DNA from: Tessaracoccus massiliensis | GTDB taxonomy: Bacteria; Actinomycetota; Actinomycetes; Propionibacteriales; Propionibacteriaceae | Length of the DNA: 64,000 nt | NCBI RefSeq assembly: GCF_000826065.2 | Contig: NZ_LN623543.1 | Location: 908,144 to 972,143 of the forward strand | Reading direction: 5' to 3' | Shown: piece by piece, positions 1 through 9,010 of the stretch | Layout: each line of letters begins with the position of its first letter | How positions within the stretch are numbered: position 1 is the first letter of the stretch | Translations under genes and position numbers: made by a program | Notes under the pieces: model-generated | Databases searched by the model: none | Seen by the model: the letters and a program-made list of their open reading frames with translations, nothing else | What the model was told of the DNA's origin: nothing

Positions 1-2
1 TG

Positions 3-515
3 GCCCGCCTCGATGCGCAGCCCAAGGCCAGGTCCAGGAAGGACGGCCACTCCCCCTCCGGCGCCCGCGCCCGCGTCGACAGGGTGAAGGAGAGGCTCGG
101 GGCGATGACCACCGATGTGATCTACCGCATCGAGAACTCGGCGCTGTTCGACACCTCCGTCCCGCTGACCCGGCAGTTCAACCTGCTGATGATGCGCTGG
201 GACGACGAGCAGGCCAGGTTGGGCGCAGCCGCGCTGGACAGGCTGTCCATGGAGGTCGAGTTGGCCTTCACCACCGCGCGTGATCACGCGGAAACCGTGG
301 GCCTGTCCCACCTGCCCGCCACCGCCCAGCCGGATGCGCGGCGTGCCCTCAAGGCCGCCGAACTGGCCAACCGCGCCACCAGCGAGGGTGAGCGGGAGGC
401 GGCGCTGCTGCAGGTGACGCGGTTGCTGGAGTCGATCGCACTGTTCTATCTCCCGGCCCCGGCCGACGTGCCGCGCATGATCGGCGGCTCCGCTCCCCAG
501 TTGGGATCGGGATGA
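3..515 (+). CDS. Tandem paralogue 1, unknown function (5' end outside window)
   Basis: The reading frame is open from the first bases of the window, so the N-terminus lies outside it. An internal ATG at 84 is not a credible start, because the residues before it align with the two downstream paralogues. What remains is the C-terminal domain of about 150 residues shared by all three: a YRIENSALFD motif, then a helical stretch with a WDDEQ element, an HLPATA element and an ALFYLPAP element near the end. I do not recognise the family. The stop overlaps the ATG of the next gene (ATGA), so the genes are probably translationally coupled in one operon. The domain looks soluble and alpha-helical. In the paralogues it follows transmembrane segments, so it probably sits on the cytoplasmic face. 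Confidence 0.75.
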   Translation, partial: ARLDAQPKARSRKDGHSPSGARARVDRVKERLGAMTTDVIYRIENSALFDTSVPLTRQFNLLMMRWDDEQARLGAAALDRLSMEVELAFTTARDHAETVGLSHLPATAQPDARRALKAAELANRATSEGEREAALLQVTRLLESIALFYLPAPADVPRMIGGSAPQLGSG

Positions 516-1585
516 GCGAGGATCCCCTCCTGCTCAGGGGCTCCGACACCCCTCGCCACATCTGGCTCCCCGGCCGCACCGACCTGCGCCTCGGTGACGC
601 CGTGGGGCGCACCATCGTGGTTGCGGCGGGTGAGCGGGAACCTGAGGGTGACGTGCACGTGCTTGAGATCGAGGCGGCCGGGTACAAGGACGTCAGGGTG
701 CGCTCCGGGCCGTTGGGGGTCTCGACGGGGTCGAAGGTCAGGTCGGCACCGGCGTCTCGACGGCTCGACGACTTCATGACCGAGCACGAAGATCTGACCA
801 TCACCCGCGCGATGCTCACCCCGCAGGCACGGTGGCCGACGTTCATTCCCGACCGGCGGACAACCCACTGGGGTGCTCTCCTCGCCGGCGTGGGCGCTGC
901 CCTGTCGTTCGCCTTCTATCTCGGGAAGGCCGGTGTCATTCTCGCCGTGGTGAGCGTGGTCATCAGCCTCATCATTCCCGGCCGCAGACAACTGGGCATC
1001 CGCATCCACCGGGAGGGCAACAAGAAGCCCTACAGCCGCGGCCACGTCATCGATCGCCTGATGGAGATCCCTGCCACTGCACCCCGGCGGAGCCTGGTGG
1101 TGGGCGCAGTGGCGGCCCCCGCAGACAGGGCTCTCGCCATCGAGCGGATCACCCAGGTGAAGGAGCGCTACGGCGAACTGCTGACCGACGTGGTCTACCG
1201 CATCGAGAACTCCGCCCTGTTCGACCCCGCCGTCGAGCCCACCCGCGAGTTCACCCTCGCCCTGGCCACCTGGGACGACCAGCACACCACCCTCTCCCCC
1301 GACGAGGCGGCCGCCCTCTCCCGCGAAGTACGCCTCGCCTTAGGCACCGCCCGCGCCCACGCCGAAGCCCTCGGCCTGAACCACCTCCCCGAGACCGCGC
1401 GAGCCGACGCGGACCGCGCCGCCAAGACAGCAAGAATCGCCATGGACGCCACCACCGACGGAGAACGCGCCGCCGCCATCGAACAGACCAACCGCATCCT
1501 CACCACCCTCGCCCTCTACTACCTCCCAGATCCCGCCGAGACCGCCAAGGCACTGGGCGGCCGCCCCCCGGAGGTGGAGCGATGA
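512..1585 (+). CDS. Tandem paralogue 2, membrane protein of unknown function
   Basis: This 357-residue protein has a variable N-terminal region (about 1-125), two adjacent hydrophobic segments at about 128-168, and the shared C-terminal domain (about 205-357) with YRIENSALFD, ATWDDQ, LGLNHLPE and ALYYLPDPAE elements. The ATG overlaps the stop of the upstream paralogue by four bases, and its own stop overlaps the next start in the same way. The two membrane segments suggest a hairpin anchor with the conserved domain on one side. The N-terminal parts of the three proteins are unrelated to each other while the C-terminal domains are close, which suggests duplication followed by exchange or divergence of the front half. 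No catalytic motif was seen and no function is assigned. Confidence 0.8.
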   Translation: MSEDPLLLRGSDTPRHIWLPGRTDLRLGDAVGRTIVVAAGEREPEGDVHVLEIEAAGYKDVRVRSGPLGVSTGSKVRSAPASRRLDDFMTEHEDLTITRAMLTPQARWPTFIPDRRTTHWGALLAGVGAALSFAFYLGKAGVILAVVSVVISLIIPGRRQLGIRIHREGNKKPYSRGHVIDRLMEIPATAPRRSLVVGAVAAPADRALAIERITQVKERYGELLTDVVYRIENSALFDPAVEPTREFTLALATWDDQHTTLSPDEAAALSREVRLALGTARAHAEALGLNHLPETARADADRAAKTARIAMDATTDGERAAAIEQTNRILTTLALYYLPDPAETAKALGGRPPEVER

Positions 1586-2592
1586 TCCGCCGCGACGGCA
1601 TCAAACTACGAGACCCGATCGGCAGCCTGGCACACCCCACCTACGTGGTCGCGGGGCGGAACTGGACCCGCGATGAGGAGACGGCCGTCGTCGGAGTGCG
1701 TTGGAGGCTCGCCGGGTGGGCGGTGGTGTCCGCCTCCTATCCGGGCACCTACTCGACGCGGTGGCGCCTGGTGCCCGCGTCACGCTCCTTCGAGCGGGTC
1801 GCCTCCGAGGCGCTCGGCGAACGGGTCGAGTACGCCTCCAGCGCGCATCGCGTGGCGTGGGGCCGGGGGTCGAAGCACAAGGTGCTGCGCTGGCTGTCCT
1901 GGCTGATGGTGGCGATCATCCTGATCACCCTCTCCGTCTCCTACCCCCACACGATCCTCTTTCACCTGTGGGTGCCCAGCCTGGTGATCTTCTCGCTGCT
2001 CCTGTCGACGCTCACACGAGGCTCGATCCGGCCGTCGCGCCCCACCCGGATCTATGGCGACACGATGAAGCGTCTCAGGCGGCAGAAACCGTCGCCCCGG
2101 CGCCTCGCGATCGGCGAGGTCACGCCGCCCACGGACCTGACTGCGGCCGCCGCGCGCGTCGACCAGGTCAAGGCCACCTACGGCCAGCTGCTCTCCGACG
2201 TGGTCTACCGCGTCGAGAACTCCGCCCTGTTCGACCCCGCGGTCGACTCCACCAGGGAGTTCACCCTCCTCCTCACGCAATGGGATGAGCGCTCATCCCT
2301 GCATCCCGACGGGGTGGCCGAGCTGGCCCGCACCGTGGAACTCGCTTTCGACACCGCGCGGTCCCAGGCAGAGGCACTCGGCCTCGACCATCTCCCCCGC
2401 ACTGCCCGCCCCACCGCCCGCCGCGCGGTCAAGTCCCTGCGGCTCGCCCAGGAGGCGACCACCGACGGCGAGCGCACCGCCGCCCTCAACCGCGCCAACC
2501 AACTGCTCGGCTCCCTGGCCCTCTACTACCTTCCCGACTCGGCCGAGACGAGCCGCGCACTGGGCGAGACCCGCCCCGAGATCGGGGCTTAG
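1582..2592 (+). CDS. Tandem paralogue 3, membrane protein of unknown function
   Basis: A 336-residue protein starting at the ATG at 1582, which overlaps the preceding stop. The frame is open far upstream, but the coupled ATG is the sensible start. Its N-terminal 95 residues carry an aromatic-rich segment ([20 protein letters not shown]), followed by two hydrophobic segments at about 98-145. The C-terminal domain from about 190 repeats the family elements [24 protein letters not shown] and [11 protein letters not shown]. The gene ends inside the stop codon of the convergent uracil-DNA glycosylase gene, a four-base overlap at 2589-2592. Function unknown. Confidence 0.8.
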   Translation: MIRRDGIKLRDPIGSLAHPTYVVAGRNWTRDEETAVVGVRWRLAGWAVVSASYPGTYSTRWRLVPASRSFERVASEALGERVEYASSAHRVAWGRGSKHKVLRWLSWLMVAIILITLSVSYPHTILFHLWVPSLVIFSLLLSTLTRGSIRPSRPTRIYGDTMKRLRRQKPSPRRLAIGEVTPPTDLTAAAARVDQVKATYGQLLSDVVYRVENSALFDPAVDSTREFTLLLTQWDERSSLHPDGVAELARTVELAFDTARSQAEALGLDHLPRTARPTARRAVKSLRLAQEATTDGERTAALNRANQLLGSLALYYLPDSAETSRALGETRPEIGA

Positions 2593-3416
2593 AGGCTGGC
2601 CAGCACCGCGTCGAGCATCTCCTCGGTCAGCCGGCCGGTGAAAGTGTTCTGCTGGCTCACGTGATAGCACCCCACCAGGGAGACCTCACGGCCCTCCGGA
2701 GTGCGCAGCGTGGCCCGGGCGCCGTGCCCGAACTTCGGCTTGGGCTTGGGCGACTCCCATCCCGCCTGACGCACAGCGGCCAGCGTCGCATCCCAGCCGA
2801 TCCCGCCCAGGCACATGATGGAGCGCACGTGCGGGGCGGAGAAAGCCAGATCGGCGTCCAACCACGGAGCGCAGGTGTGCCGCTCCTGAGTCGTCGGCTT
2901 GTTCTGCGGAGGGGCGCAGCGCACGGTGGCCACGATCCGCACCCCGATGAGCTCGAGCCCGTCGCCCGCGTGGGTGGAGGTGGGCTGCGTCGCCATCCCC
3001 GCCCGGTGGAGGGCGGCGTAGAGCCAGTCGCCTGAACGGTCACCGGTGAAGTTGCGCCCTGTCCGGTTGGCGCCGTTGGCGGCGGGCGCGAGGCCGACGA
3101 TGAGGACCGGCGCGTCCACCGGGCCGAACGCCGGGGCCGGCCGGCCCCAGTAGGGCTGGTCCGCGAAGGAGGCCCGCTTCTCGACGGCCACCTGCTCGCG
3201 CCACTCCACCAGCCGCGGGCAGGCGCGGCACACCGAGATCCGGGCGGCGAGTTCATCCGGCGAAGCGTCCGAGGCCAGCCGCGTGACGTCGTCGGGCACC
3301 TGGGCGACGGGGGTCGCCTGCGTCGCCCCGTCCCCCGGCCACCCCGTGCCCGGCGGCACCGGGGAGGGGAACAGGTCACCGGTGACGGGATGCGGCAACA
3401 GCACTGTCTGGCTCAT
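2589..3416 (-). CDS. Family 5 uracil-DNA glycosylase (UdgB-like), Fe-S type
   Basis: Removes uracil and other deaminated bases from DNA in base-excision repair. The 275-residue protein has four cysteines placed as 4Fe-4S ligands (C63, C66, C167, C182). The active-site loop is [13 protein letters not shown] at 108-120, and the late motif [13 protein letters not shown] surrounds H252. In family 5 the water-activating Asp/Asn of motif 1 is replaced by Ala, and the GLAPAANG sequence here agrees with that. The ATG at 3416 was chosen over a GTG three bases upstream because a -10-like TACGCT lies exactly six bases before it, as expected for a leaderless transcript. Divergent from malic enzyme and convergent with the unknown paralogue. 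Confidence 0.9.
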   Translation of the reverse strand: MSQTVLLPHPVTGDLFPSPVPPGTGWPGDGATQATPVAQVPDDVTRLASDASPDELAARISVCRACPRLVEWREQVAVEKRASFADQPYWGRPAPAFGPVDAPVLIVGLAPAANGANRTGRNFTGDRSGDWLYAALHRAGMATQPTSTHAGDGLELIGVRIVATVRCAPPQNKPTTQERHTCAPWLDADLAFSAPHVRSIMCLGGIGWDATLAAVRQAGWESPKPKPKFGHGARATLRTPEGREVSLVGCYHVSQQNTFTGRLTEEMLDAVLASL

Positions 3417-3422
3417 CACCCG

Positions 3423-3457
3423 AGCGTAGTCCCTGCCGACGCGCGAACCACTAGGCT
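3423..3457. promoter_or_regulatory. Divergent leaderless promoters for UDG and malic enzyme
   Basis: On the plus strand TAGGCT at 3452-3457 is followed by six bases and the ATG of malic enzyme at 3464. On the minus strand TACGCT (3428-3423) is followed by six bases and the ATG of the glycosylase at 3416. Neither start has a Shine-Dalgarno sequence, and a -10 box at this distance would put the first transcribed base on the start codon. No clear -35 element was seen. Confidence 0.55.
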
Positions 3458-3463
3458 GCCTGC

Positions 3464-5182
3464 ATGCCCAAGCGTCAATATGAGGTTCTCCCCGGCAGCC
3501 ACGGCTCCCGCGTCAGGATCAAGGCACACGGCGGCGCAGTGTTGCGCGACCCCCGGATCAACCGCGGCACCGCGTTCACCCACGAGGAGCGCGAGAAGCT
3601 GGGCCTCACCGGCCTGCTCCCCACCCATGTGACCCCGCTCGAAGGCCAGTTGCACCGCTCCTACATGAGGTTCAAGAACGCCACCAGCCCCCTGTCGAAG
3701 TTCTCCTACCTCCAGGGCCTGCGCGAGCGCAATTCGGTGCTGTTCTACCGGCTGCTCAGCGAACACCTCGAAGAGGTCATGCCCATCGTCTACACCCCCG
3801 CCATCGGCGAGGCCATCAAGGAGTTCTCGTTCTGGTTCCAGTCCATCGACGGCGTGTTCCTCTCGATCGACCACGCGGACCAGGTCGAGGCGGCACTGCG
3901 CGCCACGCAGATCGCGCCGGAGGACCTCGACATCCTCATCGTGACGGATTCCGAGGGCATCCTCGGCATTGGCGACCAAGGCGTGGGCGGCATCCAGATC
4001 TGCCTGGGCAAGAAGTCCCTGTACACCGCGGCCGCGGGCCTCGACCCTGACCGGATGCTCGCCGTCGTCCTCGACGTCGGCACCGACAACCTGAGGCTCC
4101 TCAACGACGAGCTGTACCTCGGCGAGCGCCATGCCCGTGTGCGCGGCGAGCGCTACGACGCGTTCGTCGCGTCCTTCGTGCAGGCCGCCACCAAAGTGTT
4201 CCCCAACGCGATGATCCACTGGGAGGACTTCGGCGCGAACAACGCCCACCGCCTGCTGGACACCTACCGCGACGAGATCTGCACCTTCAACGACGACATC
4301 CAGGGCACCGCCGCCGTCGTGGCCAGCGCCATCCTCGCCGGCGTGCAGGCCAAACGCGAAAAGCTGCGCGACCAACGCTTCGTAATCCACGGCGGCGGAA
4401 CGGCCGGCGTGGGGATCGCCGAGCTGCTCGTCGACCTGCTGGTCAAGGAAGGGCTCTCCGTCGAGGAGGCGCGCAGGCTGTTCTGGGTCACCAGCAGTCG
4501 GGGGCTGGTCACCGACGACGCCACCCAACGGTTCCGTGACTTTCAGCGTCCCTTCGCCCGCGGCATCGGAGAGTTGCAGGAGTGGGACCTGGACCACCCG
4601 GGCCACTACGCCCTTGCCGACACCGTTCGCAACGTGCGCCCCACGGTCCTGATCGGCACGTCCGGCCAGCCGGACTCCTTCACCGAGGAGATGATCCGCC
4701 AGCTGGCCCAACACGTCGAGCGACCGCTGATCCTCCCCCTGTCCAACCCCACTGCGCTGGCAGAGGCGGTACCTTCGGACATCCTCGAGTGGACGGGCGG
4801 GCGCGCACTGATCGCCACCGGATCGCCGTTCCCGCCAGTGGAACATGATGACGCCACCTACACCATCGCGCAGGCCAACAACGCGCTGGTCTTCCCCGGC
4901 CTCGGCCTCGGAGTTGCGGTCTGCAAGGCGGAGCGGGTCACCGACGCGATGATCGCCGCCTCCGCGGAGGCGGTCGCCTCGCTGGCGGAGGTGCGCAGGC
5001 CCGGCCAGTCACTGCTGCCCAGCATCAACGACCTGAGGAGGGTCTCCGCGACGGTGGCCATCGCCGTCGCGAAGGCGGCCGAGGACGACGGCGTGGCCCG
5101 CGAGCCGCTGACCAACCCGGTGCAGCAGGTGTTCGAGAGCATGTGGATGCCCAGCTACCCGGAGCTCGTCTTCGACGAATAG
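3464..5182 (+). CDS. maeA: NAD-dependent malic enzyme
   Basis: Oxidative decarboxylation of malate to pyruvate, linking the C4-acid pool to pyruvate. The 572 residues match the long (eukaryotic-type, SfcA/MaeA) subclass rather than the short bacterial type. The N-terminal malic domain carries YTPAIGEA and the segment [16 protein letters not shown] around 172-187. The metal-site region is [12 protein letters not shown] followed by [11 protein letters not shown]. The NAD-binding Rossmann loop is [13 protein letters not shown] at about 310. The start is leaderless-like, six bases after a -10 box. The last 165-260 bases of this gene have a second, partly diverged copy at 9907-10159. NAD rather than NADP preference is inferred from the subclass. 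Confidence 0.93.
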   Translation: MPKRQYEVLPGSHGSRVRIKAHGGAVLRDPRINRGTAFTHEEREKLGLTGLLPTHVTPLEGQLHRSYMRFKNATSPLSKFSYLQGLRERNSVLFYRLLSEHLEEVMPIVYTPAIGEAIKEFSFWFQSIDGVFLSIDHADQVEAALRATQIAPEDLDILIVTDSEGILGIGDQGVGGIQICLGKKSLYTAAAGLDPDRMLAVVLDVGTDNLRLLNDELYLGERHARVRGERYDAFVASFVQAATKVFPNAMIHWEDFGANNAHRLLDTYRDEICTFNDDIQGTAAVVASAILAGVQAKREKLRDQRFVIHGGGTAGVGIAELLVDLLVKEGLSVEEARRLFWVTSSRGLVTDDATQRFRDFQRPFARGIGELQEWDLDHPGHYALADTVRNVRPTVLIGTSGQPDSFTEEMIRQLAQHVERPLILPLSNPTALAEAVPSDILEWTGGRALIATGSPFPPVEHDDATYTIAQANNALVFPGLGLGVAVCKAERVTDAMIAASAEAVASLAEVRRPGQSLLPSINDLRRVSATVAIAVAKAAEDDGVAREPLTNPVQQVFESMWMPSYPELVFDE

Positions 5183-5184
5183 CC

Positions 5185-5246
5185 GGACCTTGAGCGTGTC
5201 GCGTCCGAGCTTGCGAGGACCCCGACACGTCGAAGGGCGCCCGCAG
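5185..5246. repeat. Dispersed intergenic repeat, copy R1
   Basis: An imperfect palindrome between convergent malic enzyme and the response regulator. Read on the minus strand it starts with a GCGCCCTTCGAC box, has a GC-rich variable core containing CTCGCAAGCTCG, and ends CGCTCAAGG. The same box-core-box plan recurs in other gaps of this window. It could also act as a bidirectional terminator for the two genes facing it. Confidence 0.5.
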
Positions 5247-5259
5247 CTTTCCCGCCACC

Positions 5260-5937
5260 TCACCCGGCGTCGGACAGGAACGCGAGGATCGCCCGCACTC
5301 GGCGGTTCTCCTCCTTGGGGTCGAGGCCCAGCTTCAGGAAGATGTTGGACACGTGCTTGGCGACGGCGGCGCCGGACAGGTACAGCCGCTCGGCGATCTG
5401 CGTGTTGGACAGGCCCTGGGCCATCAGCTCGAGCACCTCGAACTCGCGGGGGCTGAGGTTGCCGAGGCCTGAGCGGCTGGAGGTCATCATCGCGCGGGCG
5501 ACGTCCGGGTCGATCACCACTCCCCCGCCGGAGATCAGACGCAGCGAGCCGATGAAATCTGCCACGTCCGCCACCCTGTCCTTCAGCAGATAGCCCGAAC
5601 CGCCGGCACCGGGCCCGGAGGGCAGCGAGAACAGCTGCTGGGCGTAGACGGGTGAGACGTACTGGCTCAGCACGAGCACCGCCAGCTCCGGGTGCGCCTG
5701 CTTCAAGTCGATGGCGGCCTGCAGCCCGTCGTTGGTCATCGACGGCGGCATCCTCACGTCCGTGATCACCACGTCCGGCAGCTCACCTGCCTCGGCCAGC
5801 CGCCCCACCGTTTGGCGCAACGCATCTGCACGCGATTCCTGAGCCACCACCCCATAGCCCTGCCGCTCCAGCAGCCCAACCAGGCCCTCGCGCAGGATGG
5901 CCGAATCGTCGGCGACGACGACGCGCTGCCCGTTCAC
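5260..5937 (-). CDS. NarL/LuxR-family response regulator
   Basis: DNA-binding partner of the adjacent histidine kinase. The 225-residue protein has a receiver domain with the acidic pair D10/D11 and the phospho-acceptor D60 in VVITDVRMPP. A LuxR-type helix-turn-helix follows at about 155-205 (LSPREFEVLELMAQGLSNTQ, then the recognition helix with AAVAKHVSNIF). The start overlaps the kinase stop by four bases, so the pair is co-translated. The set is divergent from an ABC exporter, an arrangement usual for NarL-type systems that control antimicrobial-peptide or lipid exporters. Its likely target is the palindrome at 6695-6712 between the two transcription units. The signal is not evident. Confidence 0.92.
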   Translation of the reverse strand: MNGQRVVVADDSAILREGLVGLLERQGYGVVAQESRADALRQTVGRLAEAGELPDVVITDVRMPPSMTNDGLQAAIDLKQAHPELAVLVLSQYVSPVYAQQLFSLPSGPGAGGSGYLLKDRVADVADFIGSLRLISGGGVVIDPDVARAMMTSSRSGLGNLSPREFEVLELMAQGLSNTQIAERLYLSGAAVAKHVSNIFLKLGLDPKEENRRVRAILAFLSDAG

Positions 5938-6644
5938 AGCGTCACCGCCGATTCCCCGCGGGCGAGCAGCAGCGGCACGCTGGCCACCACCTGCGTGGGC
6001 CCGCCGTCGGGGCTGGAGATCTGCAGGTCTCCCCCGAAGGCGCCCAGCCTCTCCTTCATTCCGGCCAGCCCGTGACCCTGGCGCAGCTGAGCGCCTCCGG
6101 CACCGTTGTCCACCACCGAGATACGGAGGTGGTCATCGGCCGTCAGCAGCACGGTCACGTCCGCCCCCGGGGCGTGCTTGCCGGCGTTGGCGATGGCCTC
6201 GCTGGCGAAGAAGTACCCGGCGGCCAGCACACCCTCAGGCAAGGCGGGCAGCGGATGCGGGCAGATGATGCGCACGCGGTTCGGGGCGGCAGTGGCCACG
6301 TCGTCGAGTGCGGCGGCCAGCCCTTGCTCCACCAGGATCTGCGGATGGATGCCGCGCACGGTCGTCCGCAACGCCGACAGGCCCCGTTGGATGGCATCGC
6401 TGGCCTCGCGGAGAAGAGTTGCCAGGGCCGGGTCGCCCTCCACCGCTGGCGACAGCCTCGCCTCCCCCAACTTCATGGCCGCCGCCACGAGGTACTGCTG
6501 GGTGCCGTCATGGAGGTCACGCTCGATGCGGCGCCGCTCCACCTCATAGGCGTCGACGATGACGCGACGCGAGGCCGTCAGCTCAGCGATCCGCTGCGCG
6601 GCGTCCTCCCCATGGCTGCGCCCAGCCTGCCGTCGGAATCTCAC
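5934..6644 (-). CDS. Sensor histidine kinase, HisKA_3/DesK type, without membrane sensor
   Basis: A 236-residue kinase containing only the dimerisation/phospho-transfer helix (H45 in ERDLHDGTQQ) and the HATPase_c domain (N-box ASEAIANAGKHA, G-box VVDNGAGGA, then GHGLAGMKERL). Relatives normally have an N-terminal membrane sensor region. Here an in-frame stop lies just upstream of the GTG start, so no longer protein is possible without a frameshift. The GTG is six bases after TAAGTT, a good leaderless promoter fit. It probably senses through a partner, for example the divergent ABC permease, which would agree with transporter-coupled two-component systems. That coupling is inferred. Confidence 0.88.
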   Translation of the reverse strand: MRFRRQAGRSHGEDAAQRIAELTASRRVIVDAYEVERRRIERDLHDGTQQYLVAAAMKLGEARLSPAVEGDPALATLLREASDAIQRGLSALRTTVRGIHPQILVEQGLAAALDDVATAAPNRVRIICPHPLPALPEGVLAAGYFFASEAIANAGKHAPGADVTVLLTADDHLRISVVDNGAGGAQLRQGHGLAGMKERLGAFGGDLQISSPDGGPTQVVASVPLLLARGESAVTL

Positions 6645-6694
6645 ACAGCCAACTTACCGACGACCAGTGCCGAAGTGGCGGCTCCACCTGCAAA

Positions 6695-6712
6695 GGTAGT
6701 GCTGGCACTACC
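6695..6712. promoter_or_regulatory. Candidate operator: perfect palindrome in divergent control region
   Basis: GGTAGTGC-TG-GCACTACC is an 8-base perfect inverted repeat with a 2-base centre. Its centre lies about 60 bases from the predicted kinase start (6644) and about 65 from the ABC start (6769), so it is nearly equidistant. LuxR-type regulators bind such inverted repeats as dimers. The likely binder is the response regulator at 5260-5937. Confidence 0.55.
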
Positions 6713-6768
6713 CGGGAACGGGAGCGCACTCCATCGTGCCGGAGCTCAATGGACGGTGAAATCGAGGT

Positions 6769-7473
6769 ATGAACAACGAACCCGCGCTGCTGCGCACCAC
6801 AGACATCGTGAAGACCTTCGGGCAGGTCCGCGCCCTGGCCGGCGTGAGCCTGGAGATCAGGGCCGGGGAATCCGTCGCCATCATGGGCCCGTCCGGATCC
6901 GGCAAGTCCACGCTCCTCCACTGCCTCGCGGGCGTCCTTCTGCCCGACGATGGCACGGTCGAGTTCGACGGCCGGCAGATCTCCGCGCTGCCGGACCGCG
7001 AGCGCTCCCACCTGCGGCTGAGCCACTTCGGCTTCGTCTTCCAGGACGGCCAGCTCATCCCGGAGCTCCCCGCACGGGAGAACGTGGCTCTGCCGCTGAT
7101 GCTCACGGGCACCCGACGCGGCACGGCACTCAAGGCGGCCGACGACATGCTGGGCCGCATCGGGATCGCCGAGCTGCGTGACCGTCGGCCGGGCGACATG
7201 TCCGGCGGCCAGGCGCAGCGCGTCGCCATCGCCCGTGCCCTGGTGGGCCAGCCGAAGGTGGTCTTCGCCGATGAGCCCAGCGGAGCGCTGGATCAGGCCA
7301 CGGGCCACGAGGTCATGCAGCTGCTCACCACCACCGTCGCCCTCGCCGGCGCGAGTCTGGTGATGGTCACCCACGATCTGGGGGTTGCCCGTTGGTGCTC
7401 CCGCCTGGTGGAGATCCGCGACGGGCTGGTGCACGCGGATCGTCTGCTCGAGACCGGGGCGGGTGCACGATGA
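6769..7473 (+). CDS. ABC transporter ATPase, LolD/MacB family
   Basis: Energises the FtsX-type permease encoded next to it. The 234 residues carry the Walker A loop GPSGSGKST (40-48), the Q-loop FVFQDGQLIPEL, the signature MSGGQAQRV (144-151), Walker B VVFADEPSGALD (164-175) and the switch histidine in VMVTHD. MSGGQ replaces the canonical LSGGQ, a common variant. The ATG at 6769 has a GAGGT directly against it, too close for ribosome binding, and a weak -10-like TGAAAT six bases upstream, so a leaderless start is possible. The stop overlaps the permease ATG (ATGA). The divergent two-component system probably regulates it. The substrate is unknown; peptide antibiotics or lipids are typical for the group. 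Confidence 0.92.
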   Translation: MNNEPALLRTTDIVKTFGQVRALAGVSLEIRAGESVAIMGPSGSGKSTLLHCLAGVLLPDDGTVEFDGRQISALPDRERSHLRLSHFGFVFQDGQLIPELPARENVALPLMLTGTRRGTALKAADDMLGRIGIAELRDRRPGDMSGGQAQRVAIARALVGQPKVVFADEPSGALDQATGHEVMQLLTTTVALAGASLVMVTHDLGVARWCSRLVEIRDGLVHADRLLETGAGAR

Positions 7474-8888
7474 CCGTCACCGGCCTGCCCACCCTCTCCC
7501 TCCAGCTCACCAGGGCACGCTTCGCTGCCCGTGAAGGCGAGTCGCTGCTCTATCTTGCGTCGATCGCGGCCTACACCGTCGCCAGCGCGCTGGCGCTCAC
7601 CGTCGCGGGCGGCACCTGGATGTTCTACAGCCGCTGGCAGCAGCCCTACGGCATGCTGGCTGAAGTCATCGCCATCGACGCCTCGTTCGAGCCCGTCATG
7701 ATGTTCTACTTCGTTTTGGCCCTCATCGCCTGCGCGATGCTGGTCCCCTCCATCCTCACCCTCGCCTCCGGCGCAGCTGTCCTGGGCGCCCGGGGACGGG
7801 AGCGCAGGCTCTCGGCGCTACGCCTGATCGGCCTGTCGTCGGGGGACGTGACCCGGATGTCGCTCATCGACACCCTCATCCTGTCGGCCATCGGCACGGC
7901 GGCCGGATTCGCGATCTACGCTGTCACCTTGCCGCTGTGGCATCGGTTGACCTTCACGGCGATGCCCATTCAGGCGCACGAGATGTGGCTTCCGTGGTGG
8001 CTGCTGCTCGCGGTCACCGTCGCTGTGCCGGCGATCGGCCTGCTCGCCACCTTCTGGGGGCTGCGCCAGGTCCGCATCTCCCCTCTGGGTGTGTCGCGAC
8101 GCACGAACAAGCCCCCCATGCGGCTGTGGCGGGTCCTCTTCTTCCTCGGCCTCCTCGCGGTGGCCTACGTGGCCCTCAGGATGGTCAACCCTGGTGGCGG
8201 CCTTCAGGCCTACCTGGTGCTGGCCGGTGTGATGTTCGTCGTCATCCAGGGAATCAACATGGTGGGCCCCTGGCTGCTGCAGGTGGAGGCCCGGCTGGTG
8301 TCGCAGTGGCCGTGGGCCAGCACCATGTGCGCCGCCCGGCGTATCGCCGCAGACCCGAAGCAGACGTGGGCACGCGTCTCCAGCCTGGGTCTGCTCTCCC
8401 TGATCGCGGGGTACGTATCCACCATGCCCCTGGAACTGAGCACGGGAGGCCACGAGGAGTTGACGAACTTCGCCATGGCGTCGCGCTGGGACTTCACCAA
8501 GGGAGTGATGATCACTCTGGCCGTCGGCCTGGTGCTCACGGCTACGTCGATCCTCATCACCCAGGCCTCCGCCGTCTTCGAGCGTGCCGAGCAGACACGG
8601 GCCCTCGCGAAGATGGGCGCGTCGCCGTCGTTCCTGACCCGGGTGATGTGGCTCGAAACGGTGGCTCCGGTGGCGGTGGCCGTCCTGCTGGGCTACGGCC
8701 TGGGAGTGGCGCTGGCGTGGCCGATGGTGCAGTTCGCCAGCAAGTTCGGGTTCGAAGCCCCCCTCGCCGGGCAACTCGTCATGGGCGGCATCATCGTGGC
8801 GGGGCTCGCGCTCGCCGCCGGCGCCGTGGCCGCCTGCCTCCCTCTGCAGCGCCAGGTTCTGGACGAGCAGCGCCGAGCAAACGACTGA
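7470..8888 (+). CDS. FtsX/MacB-type ABC transporter permease
   Basis: A 472-residue integral membrane protein translationally coupled to the ATPase by a four-base overlap. The N-terminal membrane segment is followed by an FtsX-like block at about 80-210, with the coupling-type sequence GARGRERRLSALRLIGLSSG, which contacts the ATPase in this family. Further membrane segments follow, and a second FtsX block at about 360-470 carries RAEQTRALAKMGAS. The fused two-FtsX plan resembles permeases of exporters for antimicrobial peptides or lipids. No large extracellular domain of the BceB type is obvious. An open frame extends upstream to 7392, but the coupled ATG at 7470 is the better start. Confidence 0.88.
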   Translation: MTVTGLPTLSLQLTRARFAAREGESLLYLASIAAYTVASALALTVAGGTWMFYSRWQQPYGMLAEVIAIDASFEPVMMFYFVLALIACAMLVPSILTLASGAAVLGARGRERRLSALRLIGLSSGDVTRMSLIDTLILSAIGTAAGFAIYAVTLPLWHRLTFTAMPIQAHEMWLPWWLLLAVTVAVPAIGLLATFWGLRQVRISPLGVSRRTNKPPMRLWRVLFFLGLLAVAYVALRMVNPGGGLQAYLVLAGVMFVVIQGINMVGPWLLQVEARLVSQWPWASTMCAARRIAADPKQTWARVSSLGLLSLIAGYVSTMPLELSTGGHEELTNFAMASRWDFTKGVMITLAVGLVLTATSILITQASAVFERAEQTRALAKMGASPSFLTRVMWLETVAPVAVAVLLGYGLGVALAWPMVQFASKFGFEAPLAGQLVMGGIIVAGLALAAGAVAACLPLQRQVLDEQRRAND

Positions 8889-8942
8889 GACAGCGCAGCA
8901 GTGACTGATAGCGGAACCCGACTCAACCCAGGCGTCAGACAC

Positions 8943-9002
8943 GCTGCGGCGGCCCTTCGTCGTTCGCTGGCTCGCAGGCACGCTGGCGAACGCTCAGGGG
9001 CC
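8943..9002. repeat. Dispersed intergenic repeat, copy R2
   Basis: Begins CTGCGGCGGCCCTTCGTCG, continues with CGCTGGCTCGCAGGC and ends AACGCTCAGGGGCC. It is a close match, on the opposite strand, to the copy at 26081-26139. It lies right at the broken 3' edge of the gltX fragment. Confidence 0.6.
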
Positions 9003-9010
9003 GATGAGGA

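Noticed and set aside
832-1581. Longer protein starting at 832 for the third paralogue
   Set aside because: The upstream part is an Arg/Pro/His-rich shadow of paralogue 2. The ATG at 1582 overlaps the preceding stop and starts the protein-like sequence.
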